NCBI GenBank assembly: GCA_002471845.1
Contig: DKQT01000018.1
Location: forward strand, 1 to 64,000
Direction of reading: 5' to 3'
From: Fidelibacterota bacterium UBA7301
GTDB taxonomy: Bacteria; Fidelibacterota; Marinisomatia; Marinisomatales; TCS55
Length of the DNA stretch: 64,000 nt
Every line of letters begins with the position of its first letter. Within the stretch, counting starts at the first letter, position 1. This document shows positions 8,412 to 17,045 of the stretch, one piece after another. The translations under genes were made by a program, and so were the position numbers. The notes under the pieces were generated by a model. It did not search any database. It was not told the origin of the DNA and worked only from the letters and a program-made list of their open reading frames with translations.

Positions 8412-8851
8412 TGAAACTCGGTGAATTAAGACCAACAGATGGTGCAACGCATAGTAAGAAGCGTGTAGGGCGTGGTACTGGTTCGGGATTAGGAAGAAAT
8501 GCCGGCCGTGGAGAAAAGGGTTATCATTCCCGTTCCGGGTCAAAACATCGTCCTTGGTTCGAAGGTGGACAGATGCCTTTGCACCGTCGTTTACCTAAAC
8601 GGGGCTTCTCCAATTCCTTATTCAAAAAAGAATATCAACTTGTCAATGTGTCCGACTTAGAAAAACTGGACGTAGATACAGTAGATGCCAACGTAATGAA
8701 GGAAAAGAGTTTAGTCAAATATGCCTTACGCCCCATAAAAATTTTAGGTGCTGGTGAATTGACAAAAAAACTGACTGTTTCTGCGAGTGCCTTCAGTGCC
8801 TCAGCAAAAGAAAAAATTGAAAAAGCAGGTGGATCGGTAACCGAGCAGTGA
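8411..8851 (+). CDS. rplO: 50S ribosomal protein L15
   Basis: The 146-residue protein has the glycine- and basic-rich N-terminus (KKRVGRGTGSGLGRNAGRGE) that threads into 23S rRNA, then FEGGQMPLHRRLPKRGF and a globular C-terminal domain with KILGAGELTKKLTVSASAF. L15 is a late assembly protein. The end overlaps secY by four bases (GTGA). Confidence 0.97.
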   Translation: MKLGELRPTDGATHSKKRVGRGTGSGLGRNAGRGEKGYHSRSGSKHRPWFEGGQMPLHRRLPKRGFSNSLFKKEYQLVNVSDLEKLDVDTVDANVMKEKSLVKYALRPIKILGAGELTKKLTVSASAFSASAKEKIEKAGGSVTEQ

Positions 8852-10176
8852 TCGACAAATTTAAAAATATATTTGTGATCCCGGAACTTCGCCGCAGGAT
8901 TTTCTTCACCTTGGGTGTTTTGGTTGCTGTTCGTCTGGGGGCCCATATTCCGATCCCAGGTATTGATGGTGATGTATTGGCTATCGCTTTCCAGGACATG
9001 CAAAATACACTTTTCGGTTTGTATAACCTTTTTGCGGGCGGTGCTTTTGAAAAAGCAACCCTGTTCGCATTGGGGATTATGCCTTACATCTCCGCATCCA
9101 TTATCATTCAGTTGATGAGTACCGTTGTTCCCTATTTTCAACGTCTGCAAAAAGAAGGTGAAGCGGGCCGTAAGAAAATCACCCAAGTGACACGTTATTT
9201 AACAGTTCTGATCTCTGCTATGCAGGCTTACGGGATTGTGGCGGTATTTTTACCATCCTTGTCTGCCGGGGGACAGTCGGTAGTGATCAACCCTGGTTTT
9301 GGATTTATTTTTACGGGTATGGTCAGTTTGATCACCGGAACAATCCTGCTGATGTGGTTTGGAGAACGAATCACAGAACGGGGAATCGGAAATGGTATTT
9401 CTCTGATTATTATGATTGGAATCGTTTCCAGGGTACCGAATGTGATTGTAAGTGAAATTACCCTTATCAGTGAGGGTGTTCGCGGAATCCTAAGTGAGGT
9501 AATACTGATCGGTATTATGTTCGCCGTCATTGCTTTTGTTGTCCTGTTAACACAGGGCACGCGAAAAATTCCAGTATCCTATGCGAAGCGTGTTGTTGGA
9601 CGAAAAGTATATGGTGGTCAGTCTACCCATATTCCACTGAAAGTGAATACCGCCGGAGTAATGCCGATTATTTTTGCCCAGTCTATTATGTTTATTCCCA
9701 GCACCATTGCTACTTTTTTCAGCGATAGTGAATTTATGCAGGGTGTATTGCGCTGGTTCTCTTTTGACCATCCATTTTACTGGTTTGTTTTTGGTTTAAT
9801 GATTGTATTCTTCACCTACTTTTATACGGCCATAGCTTTTGACCCCACCCAGGTTTCCCAGCAGATGAAACAGCATGGGGGATTTATTCCAGGCATTCGT
9901 CCCGGCAAAAAGACAGCTGAGTATATTGACAATATTTTATCCCGGGTAACCTTGCCCGGATCCTTTGCCCTGGCATTGGTAGCGATTTTTCCTTACGTCC
10001 TTATGCAGGCCATGGATGTGAGTTATGACTTGGCTTCCTTTTTTGGAGGAACCAGCTTGCTGATTATTGTGGGTGTCGCTTTGGATACACTGCAGCAGAT
10101 TGAGTCACATTTAATGAGCCGTCACTATGACGGGTTCCTAAGCAAGGGTAAGATTCGAGGCCGGAGGCGTATGTAA
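8848..10176 (+). CDS. secY: Preprotein translocase channel subunit SecY
   Basis: SecY is the central pore of the SecYEG translocon in the inner membrane. The 442-residue product has about ten hydrophobic segments. It carries family marks GAHIPIPGID in the first helix region, ALGIMPYISASIIIQL, the cytoplasmic loop RKIPVSYAKRVVG, and FIPGIRPGKKTAEYI. The start is GTG 8848, inside the rplO stop, so the two are translationally coupled. map follows with a one-base overlap. The partner secG is elsewhere in this window (33,627). Confidence 0.97.
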   Translation: MIDKFKNIFVIPELRRRIFFTLGVLVAVRLGAHIPIPGIDGDVLAIAFQDMQNTLFGLYNLFAGGAFEKATLFALGIMPYISASIIIQLMSTVVPYFQRLQKEGEAGRKKITQVTRYLTVLISAMQAYGIVAVFLPSLSAGGQSVVINPGFGFIFTGMVSLITGTILLMWFGERITERGIGNGISLIIMIGIVSRVPNVIVSEITLISEGVRGILSEVILIGIMFAVIAFVVLLTQGTRKIPVSYAKRVVGRKVYGGQSTHIPLKVNTAGVMPIIFAQSIMFIPSTIATFFSDSEFMQGVLRWFSFDHPFYWFVFGLMIVFFTYFYTAIAFDPTQVSQQMKQHGGFIPGIRPGKKTAEYIDNILSRVTLPGSFALALVAIFPYVLMQAMDVSYDLASFFGGTSLLIIVGVALDTLQQIESHLMSRHYDGFLSKGKIRGRRRM

Positions 10177-10937
10177 TGGTTCGTATTCGTACCAAACGTG
10201 AGATTGACCTGATTACGACCAGCTGCCAGATTGTTGCTGATACGCTGGATATGCTCAGTGAACACGTAAAACCCGGTGCCCGAATCATTGATCTGGACAA
10301 AAAGGCAGAAGATTTTATTCGTTCCCGTGGAGCACGTCCCGCTTTTAAGGGATACTTGGGATTCCCGGCCACGCTTTGTGTATCTGTAGATGATGAAGTG
10401 GTGCACGGAATACCTAACGACCGTGTTCTTGAAGACGGCCAAATCGTTAGCATTGACTGTGGTGCAGAAAAAGAAGGTTATTACGGAGATCATGCCCGTA
10501 CATTTGCGATCGGAAATGTTTCTCTTGAAAAAAGAAAATTAATGGAGATTACCCGTGAATCACTCATGCGAGGAATTGCGGAAGCCGAATCGGGTAATTT
10601 TGTGTCCGATATTGGACATGCCATCCAATCCTATGTAGAAGGATTTGGTTATTCTGTGGTGCGGGAATTGGTAGGGCACGGGATCGGTACCGAACTCCAC
10701 GAAGATCCGCAAGTACCCAATTACGGTCGGCCTAAGCAGGGCTATAAACTCCGCGAAGGTATGTGCATTGCCATTGAACCTATGATCAACATGGGTGTAA
10801 AAGAAGTGAAAACTGATTCTAACGGGTGGACGATTCGCACCGCCGACGGCGAAGCTTCCGCCCATTTTGAGCATACCATTGCCATTACGGCTACCGGACC
10901 GGAAATCCTCAGCAAAGGGGTGGAACTCCGTGGCTAA
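10176..10937 (+). CDS. map: Methionine aminopeptidase, type I
   Basis: This enzyme removes the initiator methionine from nascent proteins. The 253-residue length fits type I without an N-terminal extension. The metal ligands are visible: the Asp pair in SIDCGAEKEGYYGDHA, His in VGHGIGTELHEDP, Glu in AIEPM and Glu in AHFEHTIAIT. Substrate-site His is in DEVVHGIP. It sits between secY and infA with no adk gene in between, an arrangement also known in Bacteroidota. It overlaps infA by eight bases. Confidence 0.97.
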   Translation: MVRIRTKREIDLITTSCQIVADTLDMLSEHVKPGARIIDLDKKAEDFIRSRGARPAFKGYLGFPATLCVSVDDEVVHGIPNDRVLEDGQIVSIDCGAEKEGYYGDHARTFAIGNVSLEKRKLMEITRESLMRGIAEAESGNFVSDIGHAIQSYVEGFGYSVVRELVGHGIGTELHEDPQVPNYGRPKQGYKLREGMCIAIEPMINMGVKEVKTDSNGWTIRTADGEASAHFEHTIAITATGPEILSKGVELRG

Positions 10938-11157
10938 AGAACAGGGTATTAAGGTTGAAGGTATCATTAAAGAAACACTGCCTAACGCCATGTTCCGCGT
11001 GGAAGTGGAAATTGGGGATAATAAACATGAAGTGCTGGCCCATGTGAGCGGGAAAATGCGGATGCATTATATAAAAATTTTACCGGGTGATGTGGTTAAG
11101 TTAGAGATTTCACCTTATGATTTGACCCGGGGCCGCATTACTTATCGGAATAAATAG
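10930..11157 (+). CDS. infA: Translation initiation factor IF-1
   Basis: The 75-residue product is an S1-type OB-fold protein with IKVEGIIKETLPNAMFRVEV, AHVSGKMRMHYIKILPGD and SPYDLTRGRITYRNK, the IF-1 consensus. The start taken here is GTG 10930, giving VAKEQG and a family-typical length. An open frame extends back to 10867, but it lies inside map and does not resemble IF-1. A GGGG run at 10917 provides the ribosome binding site. Confidence 0.95.
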   Translation: MAKEQGIKVEGIIKETLPNAMFRVEVEIGDNKHEVLAHVSGKMRMHYIKILPGDVVKLEISPYDLTRGRITYRNK

Positions 11158-11163
11158 GAAGTC

Positions 11164-11277
11164 ATGAAAGTTAGATCTTCAGTAAAGAAAATTTGTGCCA
11201 AGTGCAAAGTCGTCCGCCGTAAAGGTGTGGTGCTGGTGATTTGCCAAAATCCAAAACACAAACAGAGACAAGGTTAG
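11164..11277 (+). CDS. rpmJ: 50S ribosomal protein L36, zinc-binding type
   Basis: The reading frame from ATG 11164 to TAG 11277 encodes 37 residues beginning MKVRSSVKKICAKCKVV. It has Cys11, Cys14, Cys27 and His32 of the L36 zinc ribbon and ends NPKHKQRQG. It is easily missed because of its size. The infA-rpmJ-rpsM order is universal in such clusters. Confidence 0.96.
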   Translation: MKVRSSVKKICAKCKVVRRKGVVLVICQNPKHKQRQG

Positions 11278-11285
11278 GAGTTTTA

Positions 11286-11666
11286 ATGGCGCGTATAGCA
11301 GGAATAGATATCCCTCGCGAAAAGAAGGTTCCTTATTCGCTGTGTTATATCCATGGGATTGGATTAACGGTTGCGAATCGGATCTGCGATCATGCTAAGA
11401 TCAATAAAGACACGCGGGTTAAAGATTTAACAGATGATGAAGTTGCATCAGTACGTGAAGCAATCACAGCGCTGGATATAAAAGTGGAAGGTGAGCAGCG
11501 TACCCAGGTTTCAATGAATATCAAACGTAAAAGAGATATTGGATGTTACCAGGGTTTACGTCATCGTCGAGGTCTGCCGGTAAACGGGCAACGTACCAAA
11601 ACGAATTCACGTACCCGTAAAGGTAAACGCCGTACGATTGGACTCGGTAAGAAAGAACAGGTATAA
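11286..11666 (+). CDS. rpsM: 30S ribosomal protein S13
   Basis: The protein has 126 residues from ATG 11286. It begins MARIAGIDIPREKKVPYSL and carries YIHGIGLTVANRIC and the signature GLRHRRGLPVNGQRTKTNSR. S13 forms head bridges to the 50S subunit. The frame is open back to 11241, but those residues overlap rpmJ. The TAGGAG at 11275 is the ribosome binding site for 11286. Confidence 0.96.
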   Translation: MARIAGIDIPREKKVPYSLCYIHGIGLTVANRICDHAKINKDTRVKDLTDDEVASVREAITALDIKVEGEQRTQVSMNIKRKRDIGCYQGLRHRRGLPVNGQRTKTNSRTRKGKRRTIGLGKKEQV

Positions 11667-11668
11667 AA

Positions 11669-12064
11669 TTGGCTATTCCATCAAAGGATCGAAAGAAGAA
11701 AAAGAAAAAAGGGTCGGTTGACGCAGCAGGCATCGCCCACATTAAGGCCACTTTTAACAATACTCACATTACTTTAACTGATAAATTCGGAAATGTAGTG
11801 GCATGGTCAACCGCCGGTACCAGCGGATTTAAAGGTTCAAGAAAAAGCACCGCTTTTGCGGCAACATTGGCAGCCGAAAAAGCAGGAAATGAGGCCGTTG
11901 CCATGGGAATGCAGACAATAGAAGTAAAGGTGAAGGGCCCCGGGTCCGGACGTGAATCTGCTATCCGAGCATTGGCTGTGGCAGGTTTAGAAGTAACTTC
12001 AATCCGTGACGTAACACCTTTACCTCACAATGGTTGTCGTCCACCGAAAAGACGCCGCGTTTAA
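11669..12064 (+). CDS. rpsK: 30S ribosomal protein S11
   Basis: The 131-residue protein begins at TTG 11669. After a lysine-rich N-terminus it has GIAHIKATFNNTHITLTD, SAGTSGFKGSRKSTAFAA-type core residues and the C-terminal DVTPLPHNGCRPPKRRRV. S11 lines the mRNA exit at the 30S platform. The run of A bases encoding the lysines (11,695-11,710) is slippage-prone, but the frame is intact. Confidence 0.96.
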   Translation: MAIPSKDRKKKKKKGSVDAAGIAHIKATFNNTHITLTDKFGNVVAWSTAGTSGFKGSRKSTAFAATLAAEKAGNEAVAMGMQTIEVKVKGPGSGRESAIRALAVAGLEVTSIRDVTPLPHNGCRPPKRRRV

Positions 12065-12076
12065 AAAGAGAGATCA

Positions 12077-12694
12077 ATGGCAAAATCAAGTGTTCCTAAA
12101 GGCAAGCTGGTTCGGAAGTTCGGAGAAAATATTTTCGGAAATCCGAAATTTGACAGTTTACTGAACAAAAAACCTTATACCTCTGGACAGCATGGTCCGA
12201 CCCGCCGCCGCCGGTTATCCAACTATGGGATTCAATTGCGGGAAAAACAAAAAATTAAAGCGATGTATGGTGTTTTAGAACGCCAGTTCAGGAATTATTT
12301 TCACAAAGCTGAAAAAATGAGTGGTGAAACCGGTACTAATTTGCTTCAATTACTCGAATGTAGATTGGATAATGTTGTTTACCGTCTTGGATTTGCGGCC
12401 ACCCGTGCCCAAGCGCGCCAGTTGGTGAGCCATGCACACTTCCTGTTGAATAACAGGAAATGCAATTATCCGTCCGCTTCTGTAAAACCGGGTGATGTAG
12501 TCCAGGTTCGGGGTAAATCTAAAAAAATTGAATTTATCATTGATTCAATGAAAAGGATCAAAGGGGATATCGAATTACCCTGGCTGGAACTGGACAAGGC
12601 AAAAATGACCGGTACTTTCCTGGCTGTTCCCGAACGGGACGAAATGGCCCTCACCGTTAACGAACAATTGGTTGTGGAACTTTACTCCAAATAA
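12077..12694 (+). CDS. rpsD: 30S ribosomal protein S4, zinc-free form
   Basis: The 205-residue protein has the S4 RNA-binding domain (LLECRLDNVVYRLGFAATRA, then QARQLVSHAHFLLNN) and the typical PYTSGQHGPTRRRRLSNYG segment. The N-terminal zinc cysteines of the C-plus form are absent, so this is the C-minus form, in contrast to the zinc-type S14 and L36 nearby. S4 initiates 30S assembly and may repress the alpha operon. Confidence 0.96.
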   Translation: MAKSSVPKGKLVRKFGENIFGNPKFDSLLNKKPYTSGQHGPTRRRRLSNYGIQLREKQKIKAMYGVLERQFRNYFHKAEKMSGETGTNLLQLLECRLDNVVYRLGFAATRAQARQLVSHAHFLLNNRKCNYPSASVKPGDVVQVRGKSKKIEFIIDSMKRIKGDIELPWLELDKAKMTGTFLAVPERDEMALTVNEQLVVELYSK

Positions 12695-12715
12695 ACAAAA
12701 AGGCAATAGAATTTT

Positions 12716-13690
12716 ATGGCTAAAAAAGAATACAATCTGAAAATCAAAACTGACGATAAGTCTCTTACAGATACTTATGGTAAATTTATTATTCAACCTT
12801 TGGAAAGAGGATATGGTGTGACTGTTGGAAATGCCCTGCGACGCGTCCTGCTAACCAGTCTTCCCGGGGCTGCGATCACCAATGTAAAAGTTGAAGGTGT
12901 GTTGCACGAATTTTCAACTATTTCCGGTGTGAAAGACGATATGGCTGACATTATTCAAAACCTAAAAGGTGTCCGCTTTAAATTATCTGAATCCAATGTA
13001 GATAACGTCAAAATCGCCCTCAAAGGAAAACGGATTTTCGCAGGAGCAGATATACAAGAAGCTACGGACCAGTTTGAAGTCCTGAATCCAGATCATTATA
13101 TCACTGAACTGAATACTAAAGGATCTATTCAATTGGAACTGCGGATTGGCGTCGGCAAAGGTTATGTACCTTCTGAGGAAAATGAATTACCGAACGCGCC
13201 TATCGGCACACTGGCGATTGACAGTATTTTCAATCCTGTTACCAAAGTGACTTACAATGTAAGCCCCGTTCCCGGTGCGAAAGAGCCCATCGAAATCCTC
13301 AGTATTGAAGTGGTGACAGACGGTTCTGTTACGCCCCAGGATGCCATCAGCTATTCTGCCACTGTATTGGGGGATCACCTGCGACTGGTTGAAGCCATCG
13401 CCAAACCGGAAGTGCTGGAAGTGACCGAACAGATCAGCGAAGAAGTAATCAAGATCCGCAACTTACTGAACCTGACAATTGATGAAATGGAACTGTCAGT
13501 ACGGAGCCACAACTGTCTCCAGGCCGCCGGCATCAAGTACATCTATGAACTGGTGAGCAAGGAAGAAAGTGAAATGCTGAAGTATAAGAACTTTGGTCGT
13601 AAATCGCTAACTGAGTTAGTCGAAAAATTAGATGAAATGGGTATCAGTTTTGGTATGGATGTAGACAAATATTTGAAACTGGAAGTTTAA
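12716..13690 (+). CDS. rpoA: DNA-directed RNA polymerase alpha subunit
   Basis: The 324-residue protein has the N-terminal assembly domain (QPLERGYGVTVGNALRRVLL at about 24-43) and a C-terminal helix-hairpin-helix domain (SVRSHNCLQAAGIKYIYELV, then NFGRKSLTELVEKL). That domain contacts UP elements and activators. Length and order are normal. It lies between rpsD and rplQ in the alpha operon. Confidence 0.98.
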   Translation: MAKKEYNLKIKTDDKSLTDTYGKFIIQPLERGYGVTVGNALRRVLLTSLPGAAITNVKVEGVLHEFSTISGVKDDMADIIQNLKGVRFKLSESNVDNVKIALKGKRIFAGADIQEATDQFEVLNPDHYITELNTKGSIQLELRIGVGKGYVPSEENELPNAPIGTLAIDSIFNPVTKVTYNVSPVPGAKEPIEILSIEVVTDGSVTPQDAISYSATVLGDHLRLVEAIAKPEVLEVTEQISEEVIKIRNLLNLTIDEMELSVRSHNCLQAAGIKYIYELVSKEESEMLKYKNFGRKSLTELVEKLDEMGISFGMDVDKYLKLEV

Positions 13691-13697
13691 TCGCCTA

Positions 13698-14093
13698 ATG
13701 AGACACCAGAAAAAAGGTCGCAAACTCGGGGTGAATCCAGCCCATCGTAAGGCCATGCTTCGCAACTTGGCAGCCAATTTAATCGAACATAAACGGATTA
13801 AAACAACGGATGCCCGCGCTAAGGAATTGCGCACCTTTATCGAACCCTTGATCACCAAGGCGAAAAAAGGTGATTTGAATTCCATTCGGCTAATTGCGAA
13901 AAAACTGCCTCGTAAAGATATGGTTCACGCATTGGTGCATGACATTGCGCCGGCCTATGCGGAACGGAATGGCGGTTATACCCGCATCATTAAACTGGGT
14001 TTCCGGGATAATGACCGGGCCTCTGTCTCGCTTATCGAATTTGTTGATTTTGAAGATGTCGAAGCAGTAGAAACGGCTGAAGCATCTGAATAG
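13698..14093 (+). CDS. rplQ: 50S ribosomal protein L17
   Basis: The 131-residue protein opens MRHQKKGRKLGVNPAHRKAM and continues with LRNLAANLIEHKRIKTTDAR and GGYTRIIKLGFRDNDRAS, the L17 consensus. An acidic tail (FEDVEAVETAEASE) extends beyond the bacterial core. It closes the ribosomal cluster, although no terminator is visible after it. Confidence 0.97.
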   Translation: MRHQKKGRKLGVNPAHRKAMLRNLAANLIEHKRIKTTDARAKELRTFIEPLITKAKKGDLNSIRLIAKKLPRKDMVHALVHDIAPAYAERNGGYTRIIKLGFRDNDRASVSLIEFVDFEDVEAVETAEASE

Positions 14094-14100
14094 TGATTCT

Positions 14101-15252
14101 TTGAAAAACAAATCCAGAAAAATCTATTTAAGGGCAGCGGTTTCCGTTGCCCTTCTTTTTTCTCTGAACTGGGCCTCGAATATCGGGAAAGGCGAATTTT
14201 CCGAGCGGTACCTGTGGGTAGTGCGCAATACCATGACCAACCCCGAGCGTATCGATCAAATGCTCCAGTTTGCCACCTTGAACCGGTTCAATCATATTCT
14301 TGTCCAGGTGCGAGGCAGGGGCGATGCCTATTATAATTCCAATCTTGTCCCTGAATCTCACCTGATCAAGGATACGAATTTTGATCCACTAGCATATTTG
14401 ATCCCAAAAGCAAAAGAAAAAGGGATTCATGTCCATGCTTGGGTAAATACCTATTTACTGTGGTCCTCCCGTGTAAAGCCAGTTCAGAAGAATCATTTAT
14501 TATACACTCAACCTGATTGGTTGGATCAAGATGGTCATATTCCCATAGATATCAAAAAGGAAATGCGTCGATTCAACAGTGGGAAAAACGGGAATGAGGG
14601 ATTTTATCTTTCACCGAATCACCCAAAAGTGAATGGTTATTTATTATCCGTATTTCGTGACCTCATTGAAAATTATGAATTGGACGGACTTCACTTAGAT
14701 TATATCCGCTATCATGATTCGGAATATGGTCAAAATCCCAGTGCCATTGCATATTATCGAAAATATAACGGTCTGGATGCTGATCCATCTAGAATGTCCA
14801 GTGCGTCGGAGTGGAGTGATCATCGCCGGAAAGCTGTAACCGATCTGGTGAGAGAAACGAAAAATTTAATTGAAACAGTCCGGCCGAAGATGGAACTAAC
14901 GGCGGCGGTAAAACCCAATCTTTACCAAGCGCGGGAACGATATTACCAGGAATGGGATGTATGGTTAGCAGCGGGATATTTGGACAAAGCGGTGGTGATG
15001 AACTATACCAAAGATTTAAAAGACTTCGCCGCCAATATTGATATTATGTATGACAATCTACCTTCGAAATATCGTAAAAAGATCGTTATGGGAATCGCCA
15101 CTTATAACCAGCCGGCGAGGCATGTGGTAGACAAAGTGAAGTATACCCGCGTGACACGTTTCAGTGGTATTTCATTTTTTTCTTATAATGTAATTGTCCA
15201 GAATCCAAGATACTTTCGCTCTATAAAGAAAATTCTTTATCCGAGAGGGTGA
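14101..15252 (+). CDS. Secreted glycoside-hydrolase-like protein (GHL10/DUF187 family)
   Basis: The 383-residue product starts at TTG 14101, seven bases after rplQ, and has a basic-hydrophobic N-terminus (residues 5-26) that looks like a signal peptide or anchor. The rest resembles the glycosyl-hydrolase-like GHL10 family: FNHILVQVRGRGDAYYNS, KEKGIHVHAWVNTYLLWSS and DGLHLDYIRYHDSEYG follow the order of beta strands in a TIM barrel. In other bacteria such proteins are thought to act on envelope glycans, but the substrate is unknown. No terminator separates it from rplQ, so it may be read through from the alpha operon. No clear ribosome binding site precedes the TTG. Confidence 0.8.
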   Translation: MKNKSRKIYLRAAVSVALLFSLNWASNIGKGEFSERYLWVVRNTMTNPERIDQMLQFATLNRFNHILVQVRGRGDAYYNSNLVPESHLIKDTNFDPLAYLIPKAKEKGIHVHAWVNTYLLWSSRVKPVQKNHLLYTQPDWLDQDGHIPIDIKKEMRRFNSGKNGNEGFYLSPNHPKVNGYLLSVFRDLIENYELDGLHLDYIRYHDSEYGQNPSAIAYYRKYNGLDADPSRMSSASEWSDHRRKAVTDLVRETKNLIETVRPKMELTAAVKPNLYQARERYYQEWDVWLAAGYLDKAVVMNYTKDLKDFAANIDIMYDNLPSKYRKKIVMGIATYNQPARHVVDKVKYTRVTRFSGISFFSYNVIVQNPRYFRSIKKILYPRG

Positions 15253-15345
15253 TACTGATATTAAGCCAATCGTAAGATTATAAAGTATGTGAGGCATTGA
15301 TTAAATTTCGGACTATATTTTTGCAAAATAAAAGGGTTTAATTGC

Positions 15346-17001
15346 ATGTCAAAACGGACCGTTATTGCCCCACAGGGGACAGACCTTTCTTGTAAGAATT
15401 GGCAGATCGAAGCGCCATTCCGGATGATCCAGAATAATCTCGACCCCAATGTGGCGGAAAATCCCGATGAATTGGTGGTATACGGCGGAAAAGGAAAAGC
15501 CGCCCGCACTTGGGAATGCTATGATGCCATCCTGGATACACTCAAACGGATGGATGAAGATGAGACATTATTGATCCAATCGGGGAAGCCTGTGGGTGTG
15601 ATAAAAACACATACGACATCACCGAGAGTTTTGATTGCCAATTCCAACCTCGTCCCGGATTGGGCCACCTGGGAGCACTTCAATGAACTGGATAAACAGG
15701 GCCTCATGATGTACGGCCAAATGACCGCCGGTTCATGGATTTATATCGGCACCCAAGGCATTTTGCAGGGGACTTACGAAACATTCGCCGCGGCGGCGAA
15801 ACGGCATTATAATTCTGACCTCACGGGGAAATTGGTCGTCACTGCTGGTCTAGGCGGCATGGGTGGTGCTCAGCCCCTTTCTGTCACCATGAACAACGGT
15901 GTGACTATTTGTATCGAAATCGATCCATTCCGGATTCAGCGCCGACTGGAGACGAAATATCTAAATATAGCCACCGATGCCTTGGATGATGCCTTATCTA
16001 TGGCTCGTGATGCCCAAAATAAGGGCGAACCACTTTCTATCGGTCTCCAGGCCAATGCGGCGGATATTGTGCCTCAAATGGCCAAATTGGGTATTGTACC
16101 GGACATGGTGACGGATCAGACTTCTGCCCATGATGAATTGGATGGGTATGTGCCCAATGGTATGACCTATAAAGAAGCGCTGGACTTACGAAAATCCGAT
16201 CCGGACAAATATATTAAGGAGAGCTATCGTGCCATGGCGGAACATTGCCAGGGAATGCTGGATTTGAAAGCCAAAGGCGCCATTGCATTCGATTATGGCA
16301 ACAACCTTCGCGGACAAGCCAAAAAAGCTGGTGTAGAGAATGCTTTCGACTTTCCGGGCTTTGTGCCGGCATACATCCGTGATCTATTCTGCCAAGGGAA
16401 AGGTCCCTTCCGGTGGGTAGCCCTATCCGGCGATCCGGAAGATATTTATAAGACTGATGACAAAGTGTTAGAAATGTTCCCCGAAGATGAAACACTGACG
16501 CGCTGGATCAAAATGGCGCGAGAACAAGTTCAGTTCCAGGGATTGCCTTCACGGATCTGCTGGCTGGGATATACGCAGCGTGCCAAGTTCGGAATTGCAT
16601 TAAACCAGATGGTAGCCAGCGGAGAACTTTTGGCACCGGTGGTGATCGGCCGCGATCATTTGGATTGTGGTTCTGTTGCGTCACCGTACCGTGAAACAGA
16701 AGCTATGAAAGATGGTTCTGATGCAGTGGCCGATTGGCCTTTATTAAATGCGCTCACTAGTACAGCCAGCGGAACGACGTGGGTTTCTATCCACCACGGT
16801 GGTGGGGTAGGTATGGGGCTGGCCATCCATGCGGGACAGGTGATTTGCGCCGATGGTTCCCCGGAAATGGAAAAACGGTTGGAAGCGGTTTTAACCAACG
16901 ATCCGGGAATGGGCATTTTACGTCACGCCGACGCGGGCTACGAAGATGCGATCCAGAATGCAAAAGATTGGGATGTAGACATTCCTATGATTGAAGATTG
17001 A
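15346..17001 (+). CDS. hutU: Urocanate hydratase (urocanase)
   Basis: HutU converts urocanate to 4-imidazolone-5-propionate in histidine degradation, using tightly bound NAD as electrophile. The 551-residue length is normal. Conserved stretches include YGGKGKAARTWECYDAI, GLGGMGGAQPLSVTMNNG in the NAD-binding fold, DQTSAHDELDGYVPNG, RDHLDCGSVASPYRETEAM and SIHHGGGVGMGLAIHAGQVI. hutI follows 45 bases later, so the two genes probably form a unit. The preceding enzyme (histidine ammonia-lyase) is not in the window. The upstream gap 15,253-15,345 shows no convincing promoter. Confidence 0.97.
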   Translation: MSKRTVIAPQGTDLSCKNWQIEAPFRMIQNNLDPNVAENPDELVVYGGKGKAARTWECYDAILDTLKRMDEDETLLIQSGKPVGVIKTHTTSPRVLIANSNLVPDWATWEHFNELDKQGLMMYGQMTAGSWIYIGTQGILQGTYETFAAAAKRHYNSDLTGKLVVTAGLGGMGGAQPLSVTMNNGVTICIEIDPFRIQRRLETKYLNIATDALDDALSMARDAQNKGEPLSIGLQANAADIVPQMAKLGIVPDMVTDQTSAHDELDGYVPNGMTYKEALDLRKSDPDKYIKESYRAMAEHCQGMLDLKAKGAIAFDYGNNLRGQAKKAGVENAFDFPGFVPAYIRDLFCQGKGPFRWVALSGDPEDIYKTDDKVLEMFPEDETLTRWIKMAREQVQFQGLPSRICWLGYTQRAKFGIALNQMVASGELLAPVVIGRDHLDCGSVASPYRETEAMKDGSDAVADWPLLNALTSTASGTTWVSIHHGGGVGMGLAIHAGQVICADGSPEMEKRLEAVLTNDPGMGILRHADAGYEDAIQNAKDWDVDIPMIED

Positions 17002-17045
17002 AGATTTTAATTTGAGAAATTTGACATTCGATTTAGGATTAATTC

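Noticed and set aside
8635..9186. 183-residue minus-strand open frame
   Set aside because: It is antisense to rplO and secY, which are beyond doubt.
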